A DNA stretch of 64,000 nt from Pseudocitrobacter vendiensis (GCF_943590815.1 NZ_CALSBS010000013.1:1-64000); one strand, 5' to 3'; numbered from the stretch's first letter, positions 24,198 to 33,573 are shown. Translations and numbers: made by a program. Notes: generated by a model from the sequence alone, not told the origin.

Positions 24198-24968
24198 ATG
24201 ACTGACCGCAGCAGCCAACACTGGTATCCCACGGCCGCGTATCTCTACACGCTGCACCTCGATGGCCCAGCGCTGGCTTGGGAGTATTTGCGCAGGAATG
24301 CAAGCTACCGGCGCGACTGGCTACGCCGGCGTCGCAAGCCAGATGCGGCGCAGGCCTGGGGCCTGCGCCTGCTGGAAGATCCCGGCCTGGATGCGCGCGA
24401 TGCACATCCTGCTTGGTTCCCCGATCACGACGGCGTGGTGCAGCTATACCCCGACGCCGACCCACCACCCGATGCGCATACCTTCGAGTTCTGGCGCATT
24501 CCTGGGCGCAAGCAACTGACCCACGACGGCAAGCGCCTGGTGCTTGTATCGCATTGGCCAGGCTGCTGCGTTCGGCTCGCACTCGCACCCGACCTAGAAG
24601 ATGGCTCGGCCTATCTCTACGCCACACGCGCCTGCGCCACGCCCTGTGCGCGCTACCGCACGCTCGCTGCGAAGCTGGATGCGCTATCTGCCGCAACCGT
24701 GGCCGCGCCTGTGGCAACAGCCCGCTCTCGCCCCACGCCCGCCGCGCTGCTGGAACTGCATACCTTGCAAGCGCTCGACGCGACCCTCGCGGGAGCCTCT
24801 TTGCGCGAAGTGGCCGAAGGTCTGTTCGGCGCGGATGCCGTCGCGGCCGACTGGCACAAAGACAGTGCATTGCGTGCCCGCGTGCGGCGGCTGGTACGCC
24901 GCGGCGATGAGCTGATGCACGGCGGCTACCGCCGACTAGCGCAGCTTCCAATGTTCCCGTCGCATTAG
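24198..24968 (+). CDS. DUF2285 protein (ICE regulator-like)
   Basis: A 256-residue protein with an N-terminal segment WYPTAAYLYTLHLDGPALAW typical of DUF6499/DUF2285 proteins and a C-terminal DUF2285 domain (ALDATLAGASLREVAEGLFG ... RVRRLVRRGDELMHGGYR) that resembles a helix-turn-helix. In the ICE family of symbiosis islands, DUF2285 proteins act as transfer activators; a similar role here is inference. Confidence 0.85.
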   Translation: MTDRSSQHWYPTAAYLYTLHLDGPALAWEYLRRNASYRRDWLRRRRKPDAAQAWGLRLLEDPGLDARDAHPAWFPDHDGVVQLYPDADPPPDAHTFEFWRIPGRKQLTHDGKRLVLVSHWPGCCVRLALAPDLEDGSAYLYATRACATPCARYRTLAAKLDALSAATVAAPVATARSRPTPAALLELHTLQALDATLAGASLREVAEGLFGADAVAADWHKDSALRARVRRLVRRGDELMHGGYRRLAQLPMFPSH

Positions 24969-25079
24969 GGGGGACGTTTCTCGACCCGTGCGAATCGTCC
25001 CTTAGCAAGAAGCCTTGCTTTCTTGAGAGTGCCTCTATCCGGCCGCGTGGTGTGGCCGGGCTTGATGGAGGTACATCCC

Positions 25080-25364
25080 ATGCGACCTGCTCCCTCGCGG
25101 CCTGCCGCCGCTGCCGTCACTGCGACCTCGCAGCCTCAACGCTACCTGACAAACGACGAAGCCGCCGACTACCTGCGGCTGTCGCCGCGCACGCTGGAGA
25201 AGCAGCGGGTGATCGGCGGCGGCCCCAAGTTCCGCAAGTTCGGCCGCCGCGTCATGTACGCGGTGTCCGACCTCGATGCCTGGGCCGACCAGCGCAGCTA
25301 CGAGGCCACGTCCGATCCCGAATACGCCGAGCGCCACGCGGGCGACTACCGTGATGGCCGCTGA
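25080..25364 (+). CDS. AlpA/MerR-like helix-turn-helix protein
   Basis: A 94-residue protein from ATG 25080 (GGAGG upstream). It has a winged-helix HTH of the excisionase/HTH_17 type: YLTNDEAADYLRLSPRTLEK then GPKFRKFGRRVMYAVSDLDA. It lies directly before repA. Candidate roles are excisionase (RDF) for the integrase or regulator of the replication/transfer operon. Confidence 0.85.
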   Translation: MRPAPSRPAAAAVTATSQPQRYLTNDEAADYLRLSPRTLEKQRVIGGGPKFRKFGRRVMYAVSDLDAWADQRSYEATSDPEYAERHAGDYRDGR

Positions 25365-25390
25365 TCGTCGGCGCGTGGGTGGCCTTCGCC

Positions 25391-26236
25391 ATGTCCAGCC
25401 CGCCAGGGCAAGCCTTGCCGCAGCGCGAACAGCTCGATCTGTTCCGAGCGCTGCCGGGCGACATGGCGCCACGCGATTCCCAGGACTTGATGGCCTTTCC
25501 GTTCTTCTCGCTTGCCAAGTCGCGGCGCACGGCGCCGATCGACTTCCGCAGCGGGAACGTCACCATTCGCGTGGAAGGCACGCAGGAGCACGGCATCGCA
25601 ACGATATGGGATGCCGACGTGCTGATATGGGCCGCCTCGCAGATCGTGGAGGCGCGCGACGCGGGCCTGCGCCCGTCGCGCTGGATACGCGCCACGCCTT
25701 ACGAGATTTTGCGCTTCATCGGGCGCGGCACGTCCCTCAACGACTACCAGCGCCTGAAGGCCGCCCTCGACCGGCTGCAATCGACCACGGTGGCCACGTC
25801 CATCCGCGAAACCACGGGAAGGCGCTTGCATCGCTTCTCGTGGATCAACGAGTGGAAGGAACTCGCCGACGCCAGCGGCACCCCGCTGGGCATCGAGCTG
25901 ATCTTGCCGGACTGGTTCTATGCCGGCGTGCTCGACGCCGCCCTGGTGCTGACCATCGACCCGGCCTATTTCCGCTTGAAAGGCGGTATCGAACGCTGGC
26001 TGTACCGCCTGGTGCGCAAGCATGGCGGGCGGCAGGAGCACGGCTGGCAATTCGACTTCCGACACCTGTACCGCAAATCCGGCAGCGCGGCCCGCTTCTC
26101 GGACTTCGCCTACGACGTGCGCGCCCTGGTGGCGCGGCAGTCGTTGCCCGGCTACGTCCTCGGCATCGAGCGGATGCCGGACGACAACACCGAGCTGCTG
26201 ACCTTCCGGCCCGTGCCGCACGCGGCACGGGGATAA
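25391..26236 (+). CDS. repA: Replication initiator RepA
   Basis: A 281-residue RPA-type plasmid replication initiator from ATG 25391 (a GTG at 25379 is in frame). Family features are FPFFSLAKSRRTAPIDF, WDADVLIWAASQIVEA, RATPYEILRFIGRGTS and GGIERWLYRLVRKHGG. It should bind the iterons that follow the gene (26,261-26,325) and start replication, letting the excised ICE persist as a plasmid. It is grouped with a ParA gene. Confidence 0.9.
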   Translation: MSSPPGQALPQREQLDLFRALPGDMAPRDSQDLMAFPFFSLAKSRRTAPIDFRSGNVTIRVEGTQEHGIATIWDADVLIWAASQIVEARDAGLRPSRWIRATPYEILRFIGRGTSLNDYQRLKAALDRLQSTTVATSIRETTGRRLHRFSWINEWKELADASGTPLGIELILPDWFYAGVLDAALVLTIDPAYFRLKGGIERWLYRLVRKHGGRQEHGWQFDFRHLYRKSGSAARFSDFAYDVRALVARQSLPGYVLGIERMPDDNTELLTFRPVPHAARG

Positions 26237-26260
26237 CTGCGGGAGAACCTGTGGACGGCC

Positions 26261-26325
26261 TCGTGCTATCAGGAGTACCGGGTATCGTGCTATCAGGAGT
26301 ACGACCCTCGTGCTATCAGGAGTAC
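26261..26325 (+). repeat. Iterons: three direct repeats behind repA (putative oriV)
   Basis: TCGTGCTATCAGGAGTAC is repeated exactly at 26261-26278, 26285-26302 and 26308-26325, spaced 24 and 23 bp. The AT-rich stretch 26366-26405 (TTACCTAACAAGAAATACAT and on) follows and may be the unwinding element. Position right after repA fits an iteron-type origin. Confidence 0.75.
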
Positions 26326-26477
26326 GAAAACGCCGGAAAGCCAACAACGGCGCGGGTTTGCGTTCCCTCTAACTTACCTAACAAGAAATACATAACTTTT
26401 AGTAGAAGCGCGCCGTTTCGGTGGACAACCACGAAATGGCACGCCCAGGCCGGCTTTCCAGCTCGGAGGGCCGCGCC

Positions 26478-27116
26478 ATGATCTTCGCGTTTCTCAACCA
26501 GAAAGGCGGCGTCGGCAAGACCACGCTCGCCACGCACATCGCCGGCGAACTGGCGATGCGCGGCCTGCATGTCATCCTGCTGGATGCCGACCCGCAGGGG
26601 TCATCGCTCGACTGGACGCAGCGGCGTAGCCAGCAGGGCCTGCCCCGTCTGTTCAGCGCCGTGGGCCTTGCCCGCGAAACGCTGCATCAGGAAGCGCCAG
26701 AACTCGCCAGGCGGGCCGATCACATCATCATCGACGGCCCGCCGCGCATCGCCGCCCTCGCGCGCTCCGCGCTGCTGGCGGCCGAGCGCGTGCTGATCCC
26801 CGTGCAGCCCAGCCCCTACGACGTATGGGCTTCTGCCGAGATGGTCGCACTGATCCGCGAAGCACAGGTGTTCCGGCCAGCGCTACGCGCGGCCTTCGTC
26901 ATCAACCGGCGCGTCAGCACCACCATCATCGGCAGGGAGGCACGGCAATCGCTGGCCGAACAGCCGCTGCCCGCGCTGCGCTCGGAGATCCACCAGCGCA
27001 TCGTCTTTGCCGACAGCGTAGCCGCTGGCCGGCTCGCCCGCGAAACCGCGCCCGACAGCGCCGCTGCCCGCGAGATCGCCGCGCTCACCGACGAACTGCT
27101 GCGGTGGCCGACATGA
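26478..27116 (+). CDS. parA: ParA-family ATPase
   Basis: A 212-residue ParA/MinD ATPase from ATG 26478 (GGAGGG upstream) with deviant Walker A FLNQKGGVGKTTLATH, switch I DADPQGSSLDW and Walker B HIIIDGPPRI. The short length and lack of an N-terminal HTH place it in the small ParA type. It probably segregates the excised element together with the small gene that overlaps its stop. Confidence 0.9.
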   Translation: MIFAFLNQKGGVGKTTLATHIAGELAMRGLHVILLDADPQGSSLDWTQRRSQQGLPRLFSAVGLARETLHQEAPELARRADHIIIDGPPRIAALARSALLAAERVLIPVQPSPYDVWASAEMVALIREAQVFRPALRAAFVINRRVSTTIIGREARQSLAEQPLPALRSEIHQRIVFADSVAAGRLARETAPDSAAAREIAALTDELLRWPT

Positions 27117-27376
27117 CTGGAAAGCCATCACCACGCAGCAAGCGCGTCGGCATCGGTGTACGTCCCCCAGCGAATCCGCACGCCGAAGCGTGGATTCGCC
27201 AGGGCGACGCAGATGCCTTGCAGAAAGGCGACCTCTACACCGCTCGACTGACGCTTGACATCACGCCCGCCATGCGGGCGCGCATCAAGGTGTCGGCCTT
27301 CACGCGAGGCGTGACCGTAGCCGAACTGCTGCGCAGCCTGCTGGAGCGGGAGTTTCCCCCGGAGGGCACGCCGTGA
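27113..27376 (+). CDS. Small partner protein of ParA, RHH-like
   Basis: An 87-residue protein overlapping parA as ATGA. The C-terminal half YTARLTLDITPAMRARIKVS and TRGVTVAELLRSLLERE has the strand-helix-helix look of a ribbon-helix-helix DNA-binding protein, as in ParG-type partition factors. Role as centromere-binding partner is inferred from position and fold. Confidence 0.7.
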   Translation: MTGKPSPRSKRVGIGVRPPANPHAEAWIRQGDADALQKGDLYTARLTLDITPAMRARIKVSAFTRGVTVAELLRSLLEREFPPEGTP

Positions 27377-27930
27377 ACGCATCCGCTTCGACCGCCCACA
27401 CCCCCAAAGCAAGTGCGCCCACGGCTGCACCGCCGCCGGCGCCTTCGACACTCGCCGGCCAGGCCGGCAACGTGCCGCTGACGCGCGTGGCGCTGACCTA
27501 CATCGAACCCCGCTTCAAGCTCTACCTGCGCTTCGGCGAACCGGCGCGCACGCTCCAGCTCGACCGCTGGCGGCGCTGCGCCGTGTTCCTGCCGAACGCG
27601 GTTCTGTGCCGCATCCGTTGGCAGGCCAACGACTACGGCACGATCCGCTGGCAGCTCATGGTGATGCAGACCGCCACGCCGCTGGACGCCGTGCAACGCA
27701 TCCCCGGCGTGCAGCCGGGCGCGCGTCTGCTGTTGCACGCCGAAGGCGATGCCAACGTTCGCGCCGTGCTGGAACGCATCGACGACATCGAGGCGCTGGG
27801 CATCGCAGCCGCAGACACATCGCCCGCGTACTGGCGCACGCTCGCGAACCGGCTCGCAGCGCGCTCGGCGTTACCCACATACACCACAGAACGGCACGCC
27901 GCCTGGCTGGCAGGGAGGGCATTGCCATGA
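27373..27930 (+). CDS. DUF2840 protein
   Basis: A 185-residue protein with GTG start at 27373, coupled to the previous gene (GTGA). DUF2840 pattern: LTRVALTYIEPRFKLYLRFG, WRRCAVFLPNAVLCRIRW and NDYGTIRWQLMVMQ. It is always found between the parA and traF genes in Tn4371-like ICEs; function unknown, presumably transfer-related. Confidence 0.85.
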   Translation: MNASASTAHTPKASAPTAAPPPAPSTLAGQAGNVPLTRVALTYIEPRFKLYLRFGEPARTLQLDRWRRCAVFLPNAVLCRIRWQANDYGTIRWQLMVMQTATPLDAVQRIPGVQPGARLLLHAEGDANVRAVLERIDDIEALGIAAADTSPAYWRTLANRLAARSALPTYTTERHAAWLAGRALP

Positions 27931-28514
27931 CCACGATTTCCACGACCGGCCCCGTGCCGCATCCTCGCTCGCGCCTGCGCACTCGCCTCGTGCTGGCAGG
28001 CTTCGCCACCGTCGGCCTCGCTGCGCTGGCCTGGGCTGCGTTCGTGCAGCCCCTGCCGCGAATGGCCTACAACCCGTCCGACAGCGTGGCGGTCGGTTGG
28101 TATCGCATCGAACCGTTCGACCCGCGCACCGCCTCGCGGCCACGTCCGCTGTCCGTGGACAGCATCGTGCTGGTGCCGCTGCCCGACAGGGCCGCCATGC
28201 TGGCTGCGCAGCGCAGTTACCTACCGACCCGCGTTCCGCTGCTCAAACGTGTGGGCGCAGTCGCGCCACAACACGTCTGCATCGTCGCCGGCCAGGTTCG
28301 CATCGACGGCGTGCCGGTGGCCGCCGCCCTGCCTGCCGACCGGCAGGGCCGACCGCTGCCATCCTTGCAGCTTTGCCGCCGTCTCGAACCGGGCGAACTG
28401 TTCCTCTTGAGCGTGACCAACCCAGCGTCGTTCGACAGCCGCTATTTCGGGCCGGTCAGTGCATCCACCGCGATCGGCGTTGCGCATCCGATCTGGCTGG
28501 AGACACGTCCATGA
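27927..28514 (+). CDS. traF: TraF-type S26 signal peptidase
   Basis: A 195-residue membrane protease, coupled to the previous gene by ATGA. One N-terminal membrane helix (LVLAGFATVGLAALAWAAFV) is followed by the S26 active-site serine in YNPSDSVAVGWYRI and the lysine in PLLKRVGAV. In RP4, TraF matures and circularises the TrbC pilin; the TrbC homologue at 45463 would be its substrate. Confidence 0.9.
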   Translation: MTTISTTGPVPHPRSRLRTRLVLAGFATVGLAALAWAAFVQPLPRMAYNPSDSVAVGWYRIEPFDPRTASRPRPLSVDSIVLVPLPDRAAMLAAQRSYLPTRVPLLKRVGAVAPQHVCIVAGQVRIDGVPVAAALPADRQGRPLPSLQLCRRLEPGELFLLSVTNPASFDSRYFGPVSASTAIGVAHPIWLETRP

Positions 28515-28966
28515 TGGCCGCCGATTCGCTGCACTTTGCCGCGCCTCTCATCGTGCCATCGGGCATGTCGTTCTACTGTTCGTCGCCTTGTCATCGCACG
28601 TGCAGTGCGGGTGCATTCGCACCGCACTTCGCGCTGCCTTCGGCGCAGCCGTCCAACGTGCAGGCGTCTTGCCTCGAACGCGCCTGGCCTGCGGCCATTG
28701 GCGTGTTCGCCGGCGGGCTGGCTGCTGGTGCAGCAGCGCCGCCGGGCCGCCGATGCCCGGAGCGGGAGCGAGGGGCAAAGGCGGAAGGCAAGACAAAAGG
28801 ACGCGGCACCGGGCCGCGTCGAAGGCCTGTCTGCACATGGGGGTGGCGCGGCACGGAGCGGCTTTGCCGCCGTGCCGCGTGGGGCGCGAGGCCCGCGCCA
28901 ATGCAGGCATGTCCGCGTGCTTCGCACGCCCGGAGACGCCGGAGCTTGCCAGGGGCGCTGCCATGA
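28511..28966 (+). CDS. Possible small gene linking traF and the relaxase gene
   Basis: A 151-codon frame whose ATG overlaps the traF stop (ATGATG...TGA) and whose TGA overlaps the relaxase ATG (ATGA). The double overlap argues for a translated, coupled gene. The protein starts with a mildly hydrophobic part containing several cysteines and ends in a very Arg-rich, low-complexity tail, without a known domain. It could equally be a chance frame in GC-rich DNA. Confidence 0.45.
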   Translation: MMAADSLHFAAPLIVPSGMSFYCSSPCHRTCSAGAFAPHFALPSAQPSNVQASCLERAWPAAIGVFAGGLAAGAAAPPGRRCPERERGAKAEGKTKGRGTGPRRRPVCTWGWRGTERLCRRAAWGARPAPMQACPRASHARRRRSLPGALP

Positions 28967-30957
28967 CCGACCGCCGCGACGACGATTTCCGGGTGCGCCC
29001 TGGCGCGCCGAAGAACCGAGGCAAAGGCCAGGGCCAGAGCTTCGTTTCCAAGGTGCTCAAGCGGGCTGGCAAAGCCAGCGGCGGCAAGTCGGCGGTGCGC
29101 CGTCCTGTCGCTGGCGGGAGCGGCCAGCACGCGGGCCAGCGGCCCGGCTCACGGCTTGGGCGCGGCCATACGGCAGCGCGCTTCGCAGGTGCAAAGCTGA
29201 CACCCATGTCACGGCGCGTGACCGTCAAGACGCTGCTGGTCAACCAGCGCAACGCCAGCCCGCAGTCGCTCGCCAAGCACCTGCGCTACATCGAGCGCGA
29301 CGGTGCCGGCCGGGACGGCGAGCCGGGCCGTGCCTACGGGCCGCAGACCGACCATGCCGACCTCGATGCCTTCAAGGAACGCTGCCAGGACGACCGACAC
29401 CATTTCCGTTTCATTGTTTCCCCGGAAGACGGAGCCGAGCTGGACGACCTGCGCACCTACACCCGGCACCTGATGAACCGCATGGAGGCCGACCTGGGAA
29501 CGCGGCTGGATTGGGTGGCGGTCGATCACTGGAACACCGACAACCCGCACACGCACCTGATCGTGCGCGGACGCGACGATACCGGCAGAGACCTCGTCAT
29601 CGCGGGCGACTACATCGCCCACGGCTTCCGCCATCGCGCCGCCGAGCTGGCGACGGAATGGCTGGGGCCGCGCACCGAACTGGAGATCCAGCAGACCTGG
29701 CAGCGCGAGGTGAAGCAAGAGCGGTGGACGAGCCTCGACCGCACGTTGCAGCGCGAGGTCGGCGAGGATGACCGGGTGCGGATCGAACGCTTCAACGAAC
29801 CGACGTTGCAACGCCAGCGCCTGCTACTGATCGGCCGGCTGCAACGCTTGCAGCGGCTCGGCCTGGCCGACGAGGTGCAGCCCAGCACCTGGGCCATCCA
29901 TGCCGACGCTGAGAAGACCCTGCGTGCCCTGGGCGAGCGTGGCGACATCATCCGCACCATGCAGCGCGCCATGAGCGGCCAGCCGCGCGAGCTGGCGGTA
30001 TTCGAGCCGGCCGACGACGGCCGTACCCTCGTCGGCCGCGTGGCCGCCAAGGGGCTGGCCGACGAGCTGCACGACCGCGGCTATCTGGTCATCGACGGCG
30101 TGGACGGCAAGGCCCACTACGTCGCTTTGAACGCCCGCGACGAACTGGCGAGCTACCCCACCGGCGCGGTGGTGGAGGTGCGTGGTTCTGCCGAGGTACG
30201 GGCGGCGGACAAGAACATCGCCGCACTGGCGAGCGATGGCCTGTACCGTACCGATCATCACCTGGCGATCGAGCAAGGCCGAGCCAAGCCCGGCCGCGAC
30301 CCGCAGGAAGTCGTCGCGGCCCACGTCCGACGGCTGGAAGCCCTGCGCCGGGCCGGCATCGTGGAGCGCGTGGCGGAAGGGCTATGGAAAGTGCCGGACG
30401 ACCTATCCGAGCGTGGGCGCCAGTACGATGCGCAGCGACTGGGCGGCGTGGCCGTGGACCTGAAATCTCACCTGCCGATCGAGCGGCAGGCCCGCGTGAT
30501 CGGCGCCACCTGGCTCGACCAGCAACTGATCGGCGGCGGCCGGGGATTGGGCGACCTGGGCTTTGGTGGCGATGCCAAGCAAGCCTTGCAGCAGCGCGCC
30601 GACTTCCTCGAAGAACAGGGGCTGGCCCAGCGGCGTGGGCAGCGGGTGATTCTCTCCCGGAATCTGCTGGAAACGCTGCGCAATCGGGAGCTGGCGCAGG
30701 CCGCCCAGCACATTGCCGCCGATAGTGGGTTGGAGCATCGGCACGTCACAGACGGGCAGCGCGTAGCCGGCATCTACCGGCGCTCGGTCATTCTCGCCAG
30801 CGGTCGCTATGCGCTGCTCGATGACGGCATGGGGTTCAGTCTGGTGCCTTGGCGGCCGATAATCGAGCCACGACTGGGGCAGCAGATCGCCGCGACTGTA
30901 CGCGGCGGCGGTGTGTCATGGGAGGTTGGACGGCAACGAGGTCCTGGGATTGGATAG
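28963..30957 (+). CDS. Conjugative relaxase (VirD2/TraI-like, DUF3363)
   Basis: A 664-residue relaxase from ATG 28963; a longer frame upstream overlaps other genes. After a basic N-terminal tail, the relaxase domain shows LRYIERDGAG, HFRFIVSPEDGAEL and the metal-binding histidine motif DHWNTDNPHTHLIVRG (around residue 185-200). The C-terminal DUF3363 part (about 330-664) is typical for Tn4371-family enzymes. It nicks oriT and leads the strand into the recipient. Its oriT was not located. The traG gene that normally follows is 11 kb away because cargo has been inserted. Confidence 0.9.
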   Translation: MTDRRDDDFRVRPGAPKNRGKGQGQSFVSKVLKRAGKASGGKSAVRRPVAGGSGQHAGQRPGSRLGRGHTAARFAGAKLTPMSRRVTVKTLLVNQRNASPQSLAKHLRYIERDGAGRDGEPGRAYGPQTDHADLDAFKERCQDDRHHFRFIVSPEDGAELDDLRTYTRHLMNRMEADLGTRLDWVAVDHWNTDNPHTHLIVRGRDDTGRDLVIAGDYIAHGFRHRAAELATEWLGPRTELEIQQTWQREVKQERWTSLDRTLQREVGEDDRVRIERFNEPTLQRQRLLLIGRLQRLQRLGLADEVQPSTWAIHADAEKTLRALGERGDIIRTMQRAMSGQPRELAVFEPADDGRTLVGRVAAKGLADELHDRGYLVIDGVDGKAHYVALNARDELASYPTGAVVEVRGSAEVRAADKNIAALASDGLYRTDHHLAIEQGRAKPGRDPQEVVAAHVRRLEALRRAGIVERVAEGLWKVPDDLSERGRQYDAQRLGGVAVDLKSHLPIERQARVIGATWLDQQLIGGGRGLGDLGFGGDAKQALQQRADFLEEQGLAQRRGQRVILSRNLLETLRNRELAQAAQHIAADSGLEHRHVTDGQRVAGIYRRSVILASGRYALLDDGMGFSLVPWRPIIEPRLGQQIAATVRGGGVSWEVGRQRGPGIG

Positions 30958-31032
30958 GGGCCGTAGGCTGTCGTACCGAGTTAAGGTGTCGAGCAGCGTT
31001 CTGGCCCTAGCTTCTGTGCTCCGTTAAGGCGA

Positions 31033-31734
31033 CTAGTCTGTGCTTATCGCCGACGCTGTGGGTGCATGGTTGCTTGCCGATTCCGGTGCAACTCGCAAAC
31101 GCGCTGCCCCGACCTGAACTGCCCATTCAACGATCTGCCCGGCCAACACGTCCGTCGCGACACCGAACGCGCTCACCACATCTGCCTCTCGCTTGCTGCC
31201 TGTAGCTTGGATTGCTTCGAAGCGTCTACTGGCAATAGCAGTCCGTTTGGCCGGATCGACCAGTTGCACATCGAGCCGAACCCGAACCGCGGCGATCGCT
31301 TCAGTGCCGCGGTATTCGAGCTGGAACGCCCGTAGCGTACTGCGCAACTCCATATCGGCGCTCATTGGCGTGCTATCGGTAATCACCGAAGTCGACCGCC
31401 CATCGCGCATGAAGGCTTCGACGATTCGGTCGCGTAGCAGCACCGGTGCGGGGTCGGCCCAACGCACTCCTTGCCAAGCCGACAAGCGACCATCGGGCTG
31501 CGCAATGAAAAGCCGCTCCGAATCCAGGACGCGACTACTCTCAGGGGCGTAGACGCGCAGCGCCCCAGGTCCAGGAACGGCGCGTGGCGTACTCTCCGCC
31601 TGGGCGATGTGATAGTCGGGCAGTTTGTAGGTGACCATTGGAGCTGTTTTGGGAAGCACACTGCACGCGGACAAGCCGAGTACTAGCGTCATAGTCGCGG
31701 CAGCGACGGGAATCATCCTGGCGGAAGTGTTCAC
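31033..31734 (-). CDS. PqiC/MlaX-like lipoprotein of an MCE transporter
   Basis: A 233-residue lipoprotein with lipobox LGLSACS and an ABC-transport auxiliary domain (VTYKLPDYHI, ESSRVLDSERLFIA, LDVQLVDPAKRTAIASRRF). It overlaps the upstream MCE gene by 4 bp. PqiC-like lipoproteins sit at the outer membrane and complete the lipid-transport path of MCE systems. Confidence 0.82.
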   Translation of the reverse strand: MNTSARMIPVAAATMTLVLGLSACSVLPKTAPMVTYKLPDYHIAQAESTPRAVPGPGALRVYAPESSRVLDSERLFIAQPDGRLSAWQGVRWADPAPVLLRDRIVEAFMRDGRSTSVITDSTPMSADMELRSTLRAFQLEYRGTEAIAAVRVRLDVQLVDPAKRTAIASRRFEAIQATGSKREADVVSAFGVATDVLAGQIVEWAVQVGAARLRVAPESASNHAPTASAISTD

Positions 31735-32660
31735 GGCTTGGTTTCCTCAATGTTCTCTCCACCGAGCAGGTATTGCGCCGGATTGCGATCCAGTCGGCGC
31801 AGCACGGTGTTTAGATTGGCCAGCGCCTGCTGGAGTTCGTGCATGGCAGGGCCTGTGGCGGCCATGCCTTGGTTCAGCGATTCCTGATTGTTTTGCAGTA
31901 GCGTCTCAACCCTGAAAGCGGCGCGTTCGAGGGATGCCGTTGCATCACGCGTGTTCACCATGATTTGCTTACCATCGTTATTTAGTAGCAGGTTGGCATC
32001 GCGAAGAGTGCTATTTGCTTGGCGCACGGCAGCTGTCGATTCTCTGCTTGCTTCGGTCAGATTGCTGATTAACGTCGCGATCTCGGCCCTCTGGTCAGCG
32101 ACCGCGCCCGTAGTCTGTTCGAGATTCACTAGACTGCGGTGCACAAGAGCCAAATTCTCCTTCGACAGTAACTCCTGCGTGCGCAGCAAGATGCCGTTGA
32201 GTGTCGTCATGCTGTTACCCTCGCCGGAGACCAGGGATGCCATCGCCGAACGTGGCGCGAGGATCAACGGTTCCTCGTCCTCTTTCCGATCCAGCAATGG
32301 CACGTTTGGCCCACCGTCGCTCAACTCGATCACCGCGTTGCCGGTAATTCCCGTGATGACCAATTCAGCGCGGGTATCCTGCCGGACCGGGATGGTGGCA
32401 TTGATACGCACGCGCGCTATCGCCCGCCTTGGGTCAGGCGGCGAAAGAGAAAGTGCAACGACTTCGCCAATCGTGATTCCGCTGTACTGAACCTGGCTGC
32501 CGGGCGTAAGCCCGGTCACTGGCTCATCGAACATGATCCGGTAATACTGGTAATCGTGGTCGGAACGTGTGTCGCTGAGCCAGAGCGCGAAGCCGATACC
32601 AATCGCACCGAGCAGCACGACGAACAGACCAATGAATACATGATGGGCACGTGGCTCCAT
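31731..32660 (-). CDS. MlaD/MCE-domain protein
   Basis: A 309-residue membrane-anchored substrate-binding protein. N-terminal helix VFIGLFVVLLGAIGIGFALW is followed by the MCE domain (YYRIMFDEPVTGLTPGSQVQ ... SGITIGEVVAL) and a long coiled coil with a proline-containing tail. It binds lipid between the membranes. It belongs to the minus-strand operon with the ATPase (32752) and permease (33570). Confidence 0.87.
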   Translation of the reverse strand: MEPRAHHVFIGLFVVLLGAIGIGFALWLSDTRSDHDYQYYRIMFDEPVTGLTPGSQVQYSGITIGEVVALSLSPPDPRRAIARVRINATIPVRQDTRAELVITGITGNAVIELSDGGPNVPLLDRKEDEEPLILAPRSAMASLVSGEGNSMTTLNGILLRTQELLSKENLALVHRSLVNLEQTTGAVADQRAEIATLISNLTEASRESTAAVRQANSTLRDANLLLNNDGKQIMVNTRDATASLERAAFRVETLLQNNQESLNQGMAATGPAMHELQQALANLNTVLRRLDRNPAQYLLGGENIEETKP

Positions 32661-32751
32661 GATCAGACCACCTCGTTTTCAGAGTGTAAATATTGCGTGC
32701 GCCCAGCCCAATGCGTGCGCGACGGAAGAATGATGCAGATGCGGAAGGGTT

Positions 32752-33573
32752 TCATGGCTGCGTCTCTTGGCTGGAAGCACCAGTGGCCTGTGCGGCCGCA
32801 CGGCCACGGGGGCCGTGAAAGTATTCCTGTATCCACGGGTGCTTGAATCGCTCGACTGCCTCGATGCCGTCGTTGATGAGTACCTTCTGGTTCGCCAGGA
32901 CCGCGACACGGTCGCATATGGTGTACAGCGTATCGAGGTCGTGGGTTACCAGAAACACCGTGAGACCCAGTGCATTGCGCAGGGTCAGAATCAATTGGTC
33001 GAAAGATGCAGCCCCGATTGGATCCAGTCCTGCGGTGGGTTCGTCAAGAAACAGGATGTTCGCATCAAGCGCCAAGGCTCTCGCCAGTGCTGCTCGTTTC
33101 ACCATGCCTCCGGACAACGAGGCCGGATATTTGTCTCCCGCTCCGGCAGGCAACCCCACCAAGCCCAGCTTGCTTCTTGCCAAACGCTCGGCAAGAGGCC
33201 GCGCCAGACCGACATGCTCGATTAAAGGAAGAGCGACGTTCTCCAAGACGGTCAGCGATGAATACAACGCGCCCTTCTGGAACAGAATGCCGAACCTTCG
33301 CTCCATACGCGCGCGTGCAAGCCATTGGGCTCGCAGTAGGTCGCGCCCCCCGATACGGACCACGCCCGAATGCGGCTTCTGCAGCCCGACGATGCTACGC
33401 AAGAGCACGGATTTCCCGGTGCCTGATCCTCCCACCACGCCAAGGATTTCCCCGCGTCGCACGTCCAGGTCCAGGTCCTGATGGACCTGCTGGGTTCCAA
33501 ACCTGTTGTCTAGGCCGCGCACTTCAATAGCGTGTCGCACACCGTTGTCGGTGTCTTCCTTCACCGCGCTCAC
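32752..33573 (-). CDS. MlaF-like ABC transporter ATPase
   Basis: A 273-residue ABC ATPase with Walker A GGSGTGKSVLLRS, Q-loop LFQKGALYSSL (MlaF-type), signature SLSGGMVKRAALARAL, Walker B ILFLDEPTAGLDP and switch VTHDLDT. It overlaps the permease gene by 4 bp. It powers the MCE lipid transporter encoded by this operon. Confidence 0.9.
   Translation of the reverse strand: MSAVKEDTDNGVRHAIEVRGLDNRFGTQQVHQDLDLDVRRGEILGVVGGSGTGKSVLLRSIVGLQKPHSGVVRIGGRDLLRAQWLARARMERRFGILFQKGALYSSLTVLENVALPLIEHVGLARPLAERLARSKLGLVGLPAGAGDKYPASLSGGMVKRAALARALALDANILFLDEPTAGLDPIGAASFDQLILTLRNALGLTVFLVTHDLDTLYTICDRVAVLANQKVLINDGIEAVERFKHPWIQEYFHGPRGRAAAQATGASSQETQP

Noticed and set aside
26261-26325. Iterons read as part of the repA coding region or a toxin-antitoxin operator
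   Set aside because: They begin after the repA stop and are direct, non-palindromic repeats, which fits an origin better than an operator.
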